Assembly: GCA_003557605.1 (NCBI GenBank)
Contig: PWNW01000157.1
Span: 1 to 13,507, forward strand
DNA length: 13,507 nucleotides
Direction of reading: 5' to 3'
Origin: Spirochaetaceae bacterium
Lineage (GTDB): Bacteria; Spirochaetota; Spirochaetia; PWKH01
Shown: piece by piece, positions 1-6,898 of the stretch
How the letters are laid out: every line of letters begins with the position of its first letter
Position numbering within the stretch: the stretch's first letter is position 1
Notes under the pieces: model-generated
Databases searched by the model: none
What the model saw: the letters and a program-made list of their open reading frames with translations, nothing else
Told to the model about the DNA's origin: nothing
Made by a program: the position numbers and the translations under genes

Positions 1-1
1 A

Positions 2-1075
2 CCTAATACCCCGAACTGGATGCTTGGTGTTTCACTCTATGAGCGTGACATGAATAAACCGGCAGCAGGACTGATGGATGAAATTATCTATCTGATGGCA
101 GCTATTATTGTGCTTGTGCTGCTTACGGTGTACTTCATTTCCTGCAGGATATCACGGCCTGTTCATCTTCTGCGAAAGGGCGTCACCATGGTCAGTTCTG
201 GCAATCTTGACTATACCCTTGACATCCGTACGGGTGATGAAATTGAGCTGCTCGCTGATTCCTTCAACACCATGACCAAGGACTTGAAGGATCACATAGC
301 TGTTATTAAGAAAACCGCAAAGGAGAAAGAGCGGATTGAAAGTGAGCTTCAGCTGGCTGTAAAGATTCAGAACAGCATGCTTCCCAGAATATTTCCTCCC
401 TTCCCTGATATTGAAGCCCTTGACCTGTACGCCATGATGGAGCCTGCCCGGGAAGTAGGCGGTGATTTTTATGACTTCTTTCTGACTGGAGAGAATAAGC
501 TGTGCTTCTGCATTGGTGATGTCTCCGGAAAGGGGGTAGGAGCTGCCCTCTTTATGGTGATCACCAAAACCATCCTGAAAAACCAGGCGATGCAGGGAAA
601 CCCCCTGGAGGAAGTATTTTTCCGCGCGAACAATATGCTGTGCTCAGACAATGAGGAGAACATGTTTGTCACGGTGTTTATGGGCATGCTGAACATTGAG
701 ACAGGGGAGATGGAGTACGCCTGTGCCGGACATAACCCTCCTCTGATTTCTGTCAGCGGAGTTGATTTTGCTTATATGACCCCTGCAAAAAGCATTGTGA
801 TGGGCTGTTTTGAAGATATTCCCTACAGTTCTGCACGGATGACGCTGAAGCCTGGGGATACTTTGCTGCTCTACACCGACGGGGTGACCGAAGCGATGAA
901 TCCCAAGGGAGAACTGTTCAATGAAGAGCGAACGGTGCAGTCAGTAAACCGGCTGCTTGGTGAGAACATGGAGCAGCTGATAAAGCACTTGAAGCAGGAC
1001 ATACACACCTTCGCTGACGGAGCGCCTGCATCCGATGACATAACCATGCTTGGGATATCAATCAGGAAGAAATGA
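2..1075 (+). CDS. HAMP-domain SpoIIE-family PP2C phosphatase, 5' partial
   Basis: Membrane-anchored serine/threonine phosphatase of the SpoIIE/RsbU type, a family that usually dephosphorylates anti-sigma-factor antagonists in partner-switching pathways. The frame is open to the left edge and reads PNTPNWMLGVSLYE before the Met at base 20. That resembles the end of an extracytoplasmic Cache-like sensor domain, so the true start lies outside the window. Counting from that Met, a membrane helix spans about residues 24-44. A HAMP domain follows (about 45-95, with SRPVHLL and GDEIELLADSFN), then a charged coiled coil (about 95-120) and the PP2C domain. The PP2C motifs GGDFYDFF, GDVSGKGVGAALFM, CAGHNPP, LLLYTDGVTEA and SDDITML supply the expected metal-binding aspartates. 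No anti-sigma factor, antagonist or sigma gene is visible beside it. The next gene starts 16 bases downstream, so co-transcription is likely. The family call is firm; the target and the sensed signal are unknown. Confidence 0.93.
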   Translation, partial: PNTPNWMLGVSLYERDMNKPAAGLMDEIIYLMAAIIVLVLLTVYFISCRISRPVHLLRKGVTMVSSGNLDYTLDIRTGDEIELLADSFNTMTKDLKDHIAVIKKTAKEKERIESELQLAVKIQNSMLPRIFPPFPDIEALDLYAMMEPAREVGGDFYDFFLTGENKLCFCIGDVSGKGVGAALFMVITKTILKNQAMQGNPLEEVFFRANNMLCSDNEENMFVTVFMGMLNIETGEMEYACAGHNPPLISVSGVDFAYMTPAKSIVMGCFEDIPYSSARMTLKPGDTLLLYTDGVTEAMNPKGELFNEERTVQSVNRLLGENMEQLIKHLKQDIHTFADGAPASDDITMLGISIRKK

Positions 1076-1091
1076 TACAGGGAGGCAGAAG

Positions 1092-1436
1092 ATGTTTTTT
1101 AAACGTGAAGATGCGGAATCACGGAAGGTTTCAGAAGGGGTGCTGGGCACCTATCTCGGCGGGAATGAAGCGGTAAATGCCATGCACTGGATTTTTGATG
1201 ACAACACCGCCTTGACCCGCCACAGCCATGCTGCAGTGCAGTTCGGGTATATTATCAGGGGATCATTCAAAATGATCGTCGGTGATGCGGAGATGGTGCT
1301 GAAAGCTGGTGATTCCTACACGATTCCGCCCAATGTCCCCCATGAGTTTGTCTCTGTAGGGGAAACGGAGGCAATTGATGTGTTCACCCCTGCCCGTAAA
1401 GAAATACCCCCATGGAAAAAAGGAGCTGAATCATGA
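1092..1436 (+). CDS. Small single-domain cupin protein
   Basis: A 114-residue, probably cytosolic protein consisting of one cupin_2 beta-barrel. I chose the ATG at 1092 because GGGAGG (1080-1085) precedes it at good spacing. The in-frame ATG at 1050 lies inside the phosphatase gene and would add residues unrelated to the fold. Motif 1 has His44 and His46, with Gln50 where the usual metal-binding Glu sits. Motif 2 has PPNVPHEF with His84, so three histidines remain for a metal. Such small cupins serve as dioxygenases, isomerases or ligand sensors; nothing here fixes the reaction. The gene overlaps the following DJ-1-family gene by four bases (ATGA), which implies translational coupling. A second, dissimilar cupin lies at 6209-6565 in the same gene run. 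Family call firm, function unknown. Confidence 0.88.
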   Translation: MFFKREDAESRKVSEGVLGTYLGGNEAVNAMHWIFDDNTALTRHSHAAVQFGYIIRGSFKMIVGDAEMVLKAGDSYTIPPNVPHEFVSVGETEAIDVFTPARKEIPPWKKGAES

Positions 1437-1996
1437 AGAACACCGGAAAGAAGGTCGCAGTCCTCATAGAGTCTGATTTCTATGAGCATGAAATCGCCTA
1501 TTATCAGGAGAAATTCCCGTCGGAGGGTGTGGAACTTCATATCATGAGCCGTCTCTGGGGGCAGCCGAGCCTGGTGTTCTACGGCCATGAGGAACGGCGT
1601 CCCGTAACCTGTGAGGAAAGCTTTGAAGATATTGACGATACCATGCTTGACAGCTTTTCTGCGGTGATTATTCCTGCAGGATATGCTGCTGACAGGCTTC
1701 GGTACACCGAAGATATCAGGAGGCTTCCCCCTGCGGCGGAGTTTATGAAGCGCGCCTTTGCACGTCAGCATATCATCAAGGGCATTATCTGCCACGGCCT
1801 GTGGCTTCTTGCCCCGGTGCCTGAGCTTGTGAAGGGGAGAAAACTGGTGGTCCATAACAACCTCCTGGGGGGTGCGAAAAACATGGGTGCAGTCTATGTG
1901 GATGAAGATATTGTGGTAGACGGGGACCTGGTGACTGCCCGGACCGGTGACCATCATCAGCAGTTTGTTGATGTCATTCTGCAGCAGATGGGGTGA
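1433..1996 (+). CDS. DJ-1/PfpI family protein with Cys-His nucleophile elbow
   Basis: A 187-residue member of the DJ-1/PfpI class I glutamine-amidotransferase-like superfamily. Relatives include intracellular peptidase-like proteins and enzymes proposed to act as deglycases or glyoxalases on methylglyoxal adducts. It opens with a Rossmann-type strand (KKVAVLIESDFYEHE), whose Glu18 or Glu20 could be the acidic residue that pairs with the cysteine. The nucleophile elbow is GIICHGLWLL, giving Cys120-His121 as in PfpI. VKGRKLVVHNN and TARTGDHHQQF match the C-terminal half of the family. The length is normal for PfpI. Its ATG overlaps the stop of the cupin gene, and AGGAG (1421-1425) lies just upstream. 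Presence in a run with cupins, tautomerases and ABM proteins suggests handling of reactive carbonyl or enol compounds, but that is inference. The substrate is unknown. Confidence 0.9.
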   Translation: MKNTGKKVAVLIESDFYEHEIAYYQEKFPSEGVELHIMSRLWGQPSLVFYGHEERRPVTCEESFEDIDDTMLDSFSAVIIPAGYAADRLRYTEDIRRLPPAAEFMKRAFARQHIIKGIICHGLWLLAPVPELVKGRKLVVHNNLLGGAKNMGAVYVDEDIVVDGDLVTARTGDHHQQFVDVILQQMG

Positions 1997-2050
1997 AGAA
2001 GATCAGTTCAGCTGTTATGCGGCGTCTTTTATGGATGCTTAAGATATACA

Positions 2051-2084
2051 GTTATGCAGCAGGCAGGAACGTTCTGCTGTGAAC
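2051..2084. repeat. Imperfect stem-loop in the gap between the two DJ-1 genes
   Basis: Within the 117-base gap 1997-2113, CAGCAG (2057-2062) pairs with CTGCTG (2074-2079) around an 11-base loop. A short outer GTT/AAC pairing lies beyond an internal loop. No T-tract follows, so it is not a classical terminator; it could be an mRNA stability element or an operator. I see no convincing promoter in this gap. Low certainty. Confidence 0.3.
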
Positions 2085-2113
2085 AACCCTGATAGGGGAA
2101 AAAGGAGTAATGC

Positions 2114-2884
2114 ATGAAAAAAAAGGTACTGATTCTTGCAACAAATTACGGTTCCTGGGGGGAGGAGCTGCAGGCTCCCTGGGATATCATCAAGGCAGCG
2201 GGCCATGAAGTTACCCTGGCAACATGGTTCGGGAAAAAACCCCTTCCGCTGATGGTGAGTGTTGATCCCGATTTCTTTGATCCAATTATTGAAACCTATG
2301 TCAATCCTCCTGAGGTGTGCGCACGGATCAAGGAGCTCACCGACGGTACTGAATGGGCTTCCCCATTGAAATTTGCCGATGCAGACATGAAGGACTTTGA
2401 TGCAGTGGTGCTCACCGGAGGACTGGGGGCTATGATTGACATGTGCAACAACTATCATGTGCATAAACTCATAAAAGATGCCATTGCACAGGATAAGCTG
2501 GTTGGAGCCTTGTGCTATGCCGTCTCGGCGCTGGTGTTCTGCCGTCAGGATGATGAAGAGAAACGCAGCGTCATCTGGGGAAGACGGATCACTGCACATC
2601 CGGCATCCTGGGATTTTTACGGTCCTGAGTGGGAGTTCACCTACGATCTCTATGGTGCAGATGCAGACAACTGCGGTACAGATGTGCATACTCCCGGGTT
2701 CCTGTGGCCTGTTGAGCATCTGGTGCGTGAAGCTGTAGGACCCGACGGTGAATGCATTGCCCGTGAGAATGCCACCAGAGAGGACCCGGAAGTGGCCTTT
2801 GACTGGCCCTTTGTAACCGGCACCTCCGTTGAATCATCCATAGCCTACGGGGAAAAAATTGCAGAAGTTCTTGAGACACTTTAG
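2114..2884 (+). CDS. Long DJ-1/PfpI-superfamily protein with Cys-Tyr elbow
   Basis: A 256-residue protein of the DJ-1/PfpI superfamily. Its size is closer to the Hsp31-like branch than to the short PfpI branch. The N-terminal strand KKKVLILATNYGSWGEELQA is followed by APWDIIKAAGHEVTLAT, the usual family layout with Glu17/Glu18 near the active site. The centre has AVVLTGGLGAMIDM and then the nucleophile elbow LVGALCYAVSAL. The nucleophile would be Cys134, but the next residue is Tyr135, where peptidase-like members have His. The C-terminal part (FLWPVEHLVREAV, TGTSVESSIAYGEKIAEVL) fits the family's 'time-in-office' helix region. The ATG at 2114 has AAAGGAG (2101-2107) upstream; the ATG at 2110 is out of frame. 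It probably belongs with the upstream cupin and DJ-1 genes despite the 117-base gap. Activity cannot be predicted with the altered dyad. Confidence 0.87.
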   Translation: MKKKVLILATNYGSWGEELQAPWDIIKAAGHEVTLATWFGKKPLPLMVSVDPDFFDPIIETYVNPPEVCARIKELTDGTEWASPLKFADADMKDFDAVVLTGGLGAMIDMCNNYHVHKLIKDAIAQDKLVGALCYAVSALVFCRQDDEEKRSVIWGRRITAHPASWDFYGPEWEFTYDLYGADADNCGTDVHTPGFLWPVEHLVREAVGPDGECIARENATREDPEVAFDWPFVTGTSVESSIAYGEKIAEVLETL

Positions 2885-2918
2885 CATCCAGATGATACCA
2901 GGATGAAACAAATAGGAT

Positions 2919-2942
2919 TTCCTGAGGCTGCTGCCTCAGGAA
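2919..2942 (+). terminator. Possible terminator or attenuator hairpin
   Basis: A perfect 10-bp stem (TTCCTGAGGC with GCCTCAGGAA) closes a four-base TGCT loop, 34 bases after the second DJ-1 gene and 31 before the GlgC-like gene. The stem is strong, but only a weak run (CATCTT) follows. Termination may be partial or rho-assisted, or the hairpin may protect the message. It is the most likely boundary between the left and central gene runs. Confidence 0.45.
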
Positions 2943-2973
2943 CATCTTAATAATAAAAGTTCAGGAGCAGTAT

Positions 2974-4254
2974 GTGAGTCAGAAAGTTCTTGCGGTAGTT
3001 CTAGGCGCAGGGAAGGGCACTCATCTCTATCCGCTGACAAAGGAACGCTCAAAACCTGCGATTCCCTTCGGCGGAAAATATCTGCTGGTTGATATTCCGC
3101 TTTCAAACTGCATCCACAGCGGAATACGGAAGATGTATGTGCTGACCCAGTTCAATTCTTCCTCCCTGAACAGCCACATTTCCAGAAACTACATTTTTGA
3201 CTCCTTCTCGTCCCGGTTTGTCGGTGTTCTTGCTGCGGAGCAGACACCGTGGAGCAGCGACTGGTACCTTGGGACTGCTGATGCGGTGAGGAAGAACATT
3301 GATCATCTGCAGGACCATGATCCGTCATACTACATCATTCTTTCTGGAGACCAGCTCTACCAGATTAACTTCAGGGATATGATCAGGCACCATATTTCGT
3401 CAAACGCAGACCTGACCATGGCAGTTAAGCCCGTGAATCTTCAGCAGGCCCGCTCCCTTGATATCATCAAGGCTTCAGGAAGCCTGAAGATCACCAGATT
3501 CAGGAACAGAAGCCATGCTTCAACTGACATATCTTCATTTGCTGCATCAAAGGCAGTGCAGAAGCAGATTAGACATACTTCAGATGAACCGGTATTCCTG
3601 GCATCCATGGGCCTGTATATATTTTCGACGGACTTTCTGAAACATGCCCTTACATGCAAAGGAGAGGAATTCCAGGACATCATACCCTGCATGATTAGGA
3701 AAAACCGGGTGCAGGGGTATATCTATGAGGGGTACTGGGAGGACCTCAGTACAGTCAGGGCGTTTTATGAAGCAAATATTAAGTTCACCACCATTGCACC
3801 GGCATTCAATTTTTATGATGAAAGCAGGCCGATTTTCACCCAGAAATATCATCTGCCTCCGACGAAAATTAACTACTCCCTGGTAGAGCAGTCTCTTATC
3901 GCAGAAGGAAGCATCATTACTGCAGCGGAGATCAAGCATTCTGTCATTGGCCTGCGAACCCTTATTGAACCGGAAGTGATGCTCGACGGGGTATATTTCA
4001 TGGGTGAGCACAGCTATGAGAGCATTTCGGAAAAACAGAAAAATGCAGAACAGGGACTTCCGAATTACGGTATTGGCAGAGGGACCATGATACGCGGCGC
4101 CATCATTGATGAAAATGTCCGCATCGGAGAATACTGCCGCATAGGTGTCGATGACTTTCACAGGGAGGAAGGGGAATATGCTTCCCACTATGTAAAGGAA
4201 GGTTTGATCATCATCCCGAAGAACAGTGTTATTCCTTCAGGTACTGTCATCTGA
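2974..4254 (+). CDS. GlgC-like (ADP-glucose pyrophosphorylase family) nucleotidyltransferase with degenerate motifs
   Basis: A 426-residue protein that aligns by motif along the whole of bacterial glucose-1-phosphate adenylyltransferase (GlgC): an N-terminal nucleotidyltransferase domain to about residue 275 and a C-terminal left-handed beta-helix. Canonical pieces are kept: FGGKY, DIPLSNC, VLTQFNS, GTADAVRKN, LSGDQLY, ASMGLYIF, GYWEDL, FYEAN and the ending PKNSVIPSGTVI. Two key sites are not. The glycine-rich loop reads GAGKGTHLYPLT, with His17 replacing the Arg of GTRL. The sugar-phosphate motif FVEKP reads FRNRS (176-180), so the binding Lys becomes Arg179. The start is GTG at 2974 with AGGAG (2963-2967); an ATG two bases earlier meets TGA at once. 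The fold is firm, but an ordinary role in glycogen synthesis is doubtful. No other glycogen gene is nearby. It may use another sugar phosphate or act as a regulator. Confidence 0.88.
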   Translation: MSQKVLAVVLGAGKGTHLYPLTKERSKPAIPFGGKYLLVDIPLSNCIHSGIRKMYVLTQFNSSSLNSHISRNYIFDSFSSRFVGVLAAEQTPWSSDWYLGTADAVRKNIDHLQDHDPSYYIILSGDQLYQINFRDMIRHHISSNADLTMAVKPVNLQQARSLDIIKASGSLKITRFRNRSHASTDISSFAASKAVQKQIRHTSDEPVFLASMGLYIFSTDFLKHALTCKGEEFQDIIPCMIRKNRVQGYIYEGYWEDLSTVRAFYEANIKFTTIAPAFNFYDESRPIFTQKYHLPPTKINYSLVEQSLIAEGSIITAAEIKHSVIGLRTLIEPEVMLDGVYFMGEHSYESISEKQKNAEQGLPNYGIGRGTMIRGAIIDENVRIGEYCRIGVDDFHREEGEYASHYVKEGLIIIPKNSVIPSGTVI

Positions 4255-4268
4255 AGGTTCACCCTTGA

Positions 4269-4292
4269 CCGGTCTGCATGAGCAAGGACCGG
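4269..4292. repeat. Intercistronic stem-loop before the first tautomerase
   Basis: CCGGTC (4269-4274) pairs with GACCGG (4287-4292). Inside it TGC pairs with GCA around an ATGA loop, with a two-base bulge, giving about nine base pairs. It sits in the 65-base gap after the GlgC-like gene and has no T-tract, so an mRNA-processing or stability role is more plausible than termination. Confidence 0.35.
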
Positions 4293-4319
4293 ATGCCATC
4301 ACAGAGCAAGGAGCAAAGC

Positions 4320-4544
4320 ATGCCTGCAATAACAATTCAAAGCCTTGAACTTCGGGACGACCAGAAGGAGATACTGGCGGAAAAATATACTGAACTGTTC
4401 TCACAGCTTACGAATGTCCCGATGGACCGGATATATGTCTTTTTCGACGGATATGATCTGAGCAATGCAGCATCAAACGGTGAGATGTTTGTAAAAAAAC
4501 CACCCGCAAGGCTGAGAGCAAAATTCAACGAATCTGTTGAATAG
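4320..4544 (+). CDS. 4-oxalocrotonate tautomerase-like protein (copy 1)
   Basis: A 74-residue tautomerase-superfamily protein. The start is placed at 4320 because AAGGAG (4308-4313) precedes it and because it leaves Pro as the residue after Met. In this superfamily that Pro becomes the N-terminal catalytic base once Met is removed. The in-frame ATG at 4278 would bury the proline and lacks a good ribosome site. The visible pattern is MPAITIQSLEL, an amphipathic helix (DDQKEILAEKYTELFSQL), then the strand RIYVFFDGYDL, as in 4-OT-type subunits. It lacks the AAGGVLNS segment and the C-terminal helix found in the two paralogs at 6592 and 7574. The stop codon overlaps the ribosome site of the next gene, so the two are closely coupled. 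The substrate is probably a keto/enol or unsaturated acid, which is unproven. Confidence 0.88.
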   Translation: MPAITIQSLELRDDQKEILAEKYTELFSQLTNVPMDRIYVFFDGYDLSNAASNGEMFVKKPPARLRAKFNESVE

Positions 4545-4552
4545 GAGACGTT

Positions 4553-6205
4553 ATGGATGTCAATGAATGTATTGTGAAGGTCCTTGAGCAAATTGGAGTT
4601 GACCACGTATTTGGAGGATCAGGGCAGGTCAATGCCAGCATGCTGCTTGCTCTGGAGGAATCAAAATCCATACGCACTATTATTGTGCGTAATGAGCAGG
4701 CGGCGTCTTTCATGGCATGCGGGTACGCCATGTATTCCGAGAAACTTGGAGTCTGCTTTGCTACCGGAGGACCCGGGGCATTCAATCTGCTCTCGGGGAT
4801 GGCTGTTGCCCTGTCAGATTCTCTTCCGGTTCTTGCCGTCACGGGATATACCTCCATGCCTGACCGTGGAAAGGGTGCACTCAATGAATCATCGGGATTG
4901 TCTAGGACCCCTGATTCCCAGGCGATGTTCTCATCAACTACGAAAAAATCCTTCATTTTGGAAGATCCCGATGATGCGGTTTCAGTCCTTGAAGAGGCTG
5001 TGAACTTGGCCTTTGACCGGAGGCCCGGTCCGGTGCATATTCATATTCCCAAGAATATTACCACCGCCGAGGTTTCTAACTTTCGGAAAATCAATGTATC
5101 CTGGAAACCTGTCCTGCCTGAGCACAGCGCTCTGCAGTGTGCTGCTGATCTGCTTAGTGAGGCCATTTCTTCAGGGAAGCGCATTACAGCCCTCATCGGG
5201 TACGGCGCAGTTCGGGGACATGCCGAACAGTCACTTCTCCGGTTCATAGAACGGTTCCAGATGCCAGCGGTTACCACTATGGATGCAAAGGGGGTGATTC
5301 CTGAGGATCATCCCCTGTCTGCGGGGGTATACGGGACATCGGGTGACCCGTCGGCCCTGCGAACCTTTGATGAAGCTGAAGTCATCCTGGCAGTTGGAAA
5401 CTCCTTTGCTGAGAATGCGACGTATAAATTCAATCCGGACCTGCTGGAGGGCAAAAAGCTGATTCATATCAACATCGATGAACATGAAATTGGGAAAGTA
5501 TATCCTGCTGACTTTCCGGTCATCGGAGATGCAGGTGCTGCGGTTGACCAGCTTGCACAGATGCTGGAGGAAACCGTTGATGATGTTCCCCTGCGATATA
5601 TTGAGCGTGAGAAATTTGCTGATATGGATACGGGTCATGCTGGACCAAAGATTCATCCCGCTGATCTGGTGAAGATGATATCCCGCCATCTTCCGCCGGA
5701 TGCAGTGGTCATGGGTGATGCAGGTTCTCATATGCTCTGGCTTAACTGCTATCTGAGTCTTACTCACAACCAGCGGTACCAGAACCCGGGAAGCTTCGGG
5801 CCTATGGCAAGCCATGTAAACGGCTGCATAGGGGTGAAGTGCGCCAACCCCAACCGAACAGTTATCTGCGGGTGCGGTGACGGAGGATATCTTATGGGCG
5901 GATTTGAACTGCTTACTGCGGTGCAGTACGGTATTCCGGTTATCTGGATTATTTTTAACAACGGAGAGTTCAACGTCATCAAGAAATTTCTCCTGAATAT
6001 GTACGGAAGGCATGCATACATGGAATTCACCAATCCCGACTACATGCTTTATGCCAAGGCCTGCAAGGCAGCTGGTTTCCGGGCAGAAACCCTTGAGGAG
6101 GCTGAAGAGGCATTTCTGGAGGCCCTGAAGCTCAATACACCGGTTCTTATTGATGTGCAGGTAGAAAAGGATGTGTACCCGCCCTTTGCGATGGGAAGGG
6201 TGTAG
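4553..6205 (+). CDS. Acetolactate-synthase-like ThDP-dependent enzyme
   Basis: A 550-residue thiamine-diphosphate enzyme of the acetolactate synthase / pyruvate decarboxylase superfamily, with the standard three domains: PYR (about 1-165), central Rossmann-like (about 185-325) and PP (about 365-545). Glu48 in VRNEQAASFMACGYA is the conserved glutamate that activates the cofactor. GGPGAFNLLSGMAVALSDS is the usual PYR signature. The ThDP/metal motif begins at GDGG (Gly442-Asp443) and ends at Asn469-Asn470, the expected spacing. The loop before it (PGSFGPMASHVNGCIGV) replaces the common GLGTMG-type stretch, so the substrate class is unclear. It could be a carboligase or a decarboxylase of a 2-keto acid. 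No ALS small subunit or other branched-chain amino acid gene is present, which argues against a housekeeping role. The ATG at 4553 follows AGGAG (4543-4547). It is tightly linked to tautomerase copy 1 (8-base gap) and to the second cupin (3-base gap). Confidence 0.92.
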   Translation: MDVNECIVKVLEQIGVDHVFGGSGQVNASMLLALEESKSIRTIIVRNEQAASFMACGYAMYSEKLGVCFATGGPGAFNLLSGMAVALSDSLPVLAVTGYTSMPDRGKGALNESSGLSRTPDSQAMFSSTTKKSFILEDPDDAVSVLEEAVNLAFDRRPGPVHIHIPKNITTAEVSNFRKINVSWKPVLPEHSALQCAADLLSEAISSGKRITALIGYGAVRGHAEQSLLRFIERFQMPAVTTMDAKGVIPEDHPLSAGVYGTSGDPSALRTFDEAEVILAVGNSFAENATYKFNPDLLEGKKLIHINIDEHEIGKVYPADFPVIGDAGAAVDQLAQMLEETVDDVPLRYIEREKFADMDTGHAGPKIHPADLVKMISRHLPPDAVVMGDAGSHMLWLNCYLSLTHNQRYQNPGSFGPMASHVNGCIGVKCANPNRTVICGCGDGGYLMGGFELLTAVQYGIPVIWIIFNNGEFNVIKKFLLNMYGRHAYMEFTNPDYMLYAKACKAAGFRAETLEEAEEAFLEALKLNTPVLIDVQVEKDVYPPFAMGRV

Positions 6206-6208
6206 CAC

Positions 6209-6565
6209 ATGACTGAACATGAGGCGGCTGAAAAATTCAGAAATCTCGGCATACCGGAGTTTATCCCTGCTTCGGGTCCAGCAGGTTCTCAGCGGGAAGG
6301 CAGTTCCTTTGGGGTTATTAACCAAGATGTCATGATAAGCCATCTTTCATTCCCCGGCCGCACCGTTATTCCTGAACATACCCATGACCAGCTTGTCATC
6401 AGCTTTGTGAGAAACGGCGCTGCACTGCTGAGCATTGACGGCACGGAGCATCTGATACAGACAGGGGATCTCACGATACTATTTCCATCTCAGAAGCACG
6501 GAATGCGGGTTCAGGACGAACCACTGAATATAACCGAGGTGATAATTACCTGTCACCAGGAATAA
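6209..6565 (+). CDS. Cupin-domain protein (second cupin)
   Basis: A 118-residue protein: about 40 residues of N-terminal arm, then one cupin barrel. Motif 1 is IPEHTHDQLVISF, with His57 and His59 and a Gln at 61. The turn SIDGTEHLIQTGD follows, and motif 2 is LFPSQKHGM with His97. This supports a metal site made mainly of histidines. The start lies three bases after the ThDP enzyme stop, with a purine-rich GGGAAGGG stretch inside the end of that gene as the likely ribosome site. It differs clearly in sequence from the cupin at 1092-1436, so it is not a simple local copy. It may be a small dioxygenase, an isomerase or a product sensor for the ThDP enzyme; the sequence does not decide. Confidence 0.86.
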   Translation: MTEHEAAEKFRNLGIPEFIPASGPAGSQREGSSFGVINQDVMISHLSFPGRTVIPEHTHDQLVISFVRNGAALLSIDGTEHLIQTGDLTILFPSQKHGMRVQDEPLNITEVIITCHQE

Positions 6566-6591
6566 AAAAGCTGAAAAAGGAGAGAAAGCGT

Positions 6592-6843
6592 ATGCCCGTT
6601 GTTACGATCCATTCACTGGAACTTTTGGAGGAGCAGAAAAAACGCATCGCCCGAAAGTACACTGAAATCCTCTCTGAGGAGACCCTTGTTCCGGAAGAGA
6701 GAATTTATGTGTTTTTTGCCGGGTATGATGTTGAGGACATTGCCGCCGGCGGGGTGCTGAACTCAGAGGTCCCGGAAGAGGTGCTCAAGCAGTTCAATAC
6801 CAAGTATTCTGAACATCTTCGAAGTATAGACAAGAAACAGTAA
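6592..6843 (+). CDS. 4-oxalocrotonate tautomerase-like protein (copy 2)
   Basis: An 83-residue tautomerase-superfamily protein starting MPVVTIHSLEL, so Pro follows the initiator Met as required for catalysis. The order is strand, helix (EEQKKRIARKYTEILSEE), strand (RIYVFFAGYDV), a glycine-rich turn (IAAGGVLNS) and a C-terminal helix (EVLKQFNTKYSEHL). It aligns without gaps to the first 76 residues of the fused protein at 7574. The two genes share an identical 17-base stretch (6739-6755 and 7721-7737) at the same offset from their starts, which indicates duplication. It is less like copy 1 at 4320. AAGGAGAG (6577-6584) supports the start. The next gene encodes two ABM domains, which matches the fused protein's domain order, so the two products may work together. 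The substrate is unknown. Confidence 0.89.
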   Translation: MPVVTIHSLELLEEQKKRIARKYTEILSEETLVPEERIYVFFAGYDVEDIAAGGVLNSEVPEEVLKQFNTKYSEHLRSIDKKQ

Positions 6844-6856
6844 CGCATCCGCAGAA

Positions 6857-6872
6857 AGGGACTGAGGTCCCT
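6857..6872. repeat. Small intercistronic stem-loop before the di-ABM gene
   Basis: AGGGAC (6857-6862) pairs with GTCCCT (6867-6872) around a TGAG loop, in the 55-base gap after tautomerase copy 2. It has no T-tract. It ends 13 bases before the AGGAGG ribosome site of the di-ABM gene and may tune its translation or message stability. Confidence 0.3.
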
Positions 6873-6898
6873 GAACATGCATACCAGGAGGAATATGT

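Noticed and set aside
1050..1091. Longer N-terminus for the first cupin
   Set aside because: It would overlap the phosphatase gene and put 14 residues before a start that has a good ribosome site.
1316..1957. 213-codon minus-strand frame opposite the cupin and DJ-1 genes
   Set aside because: It is antisense to two well-supported genes and has no recognisable domain. Similar shadow frames at 2039-2719 and 3580-4188 were rejected for the same reason.
4278..4319. Longer N-terminus for tautomerase copy 1
   Set aside because: It would bury the catalytic-type proline, and a clear AAGGAG site serves the ATG at 4320 instead.
4553..6205. Glyoxylate carboligase as a specific call for the ThDP enzyme
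   Set aside because: That enzyme has Val in place of the cofactor-activating glutamate, while Glu48 is present here. No specific substrate could be assigned.
5231..6343. 370-codon open frame on the minus strand opposite the ThDP enzyme gene
   Set aside because: It lies almost wholly antisense to a gene with full family motifs, its translation shows no recognisable domain, and no ribosome site suits it. It is a shadow frame.
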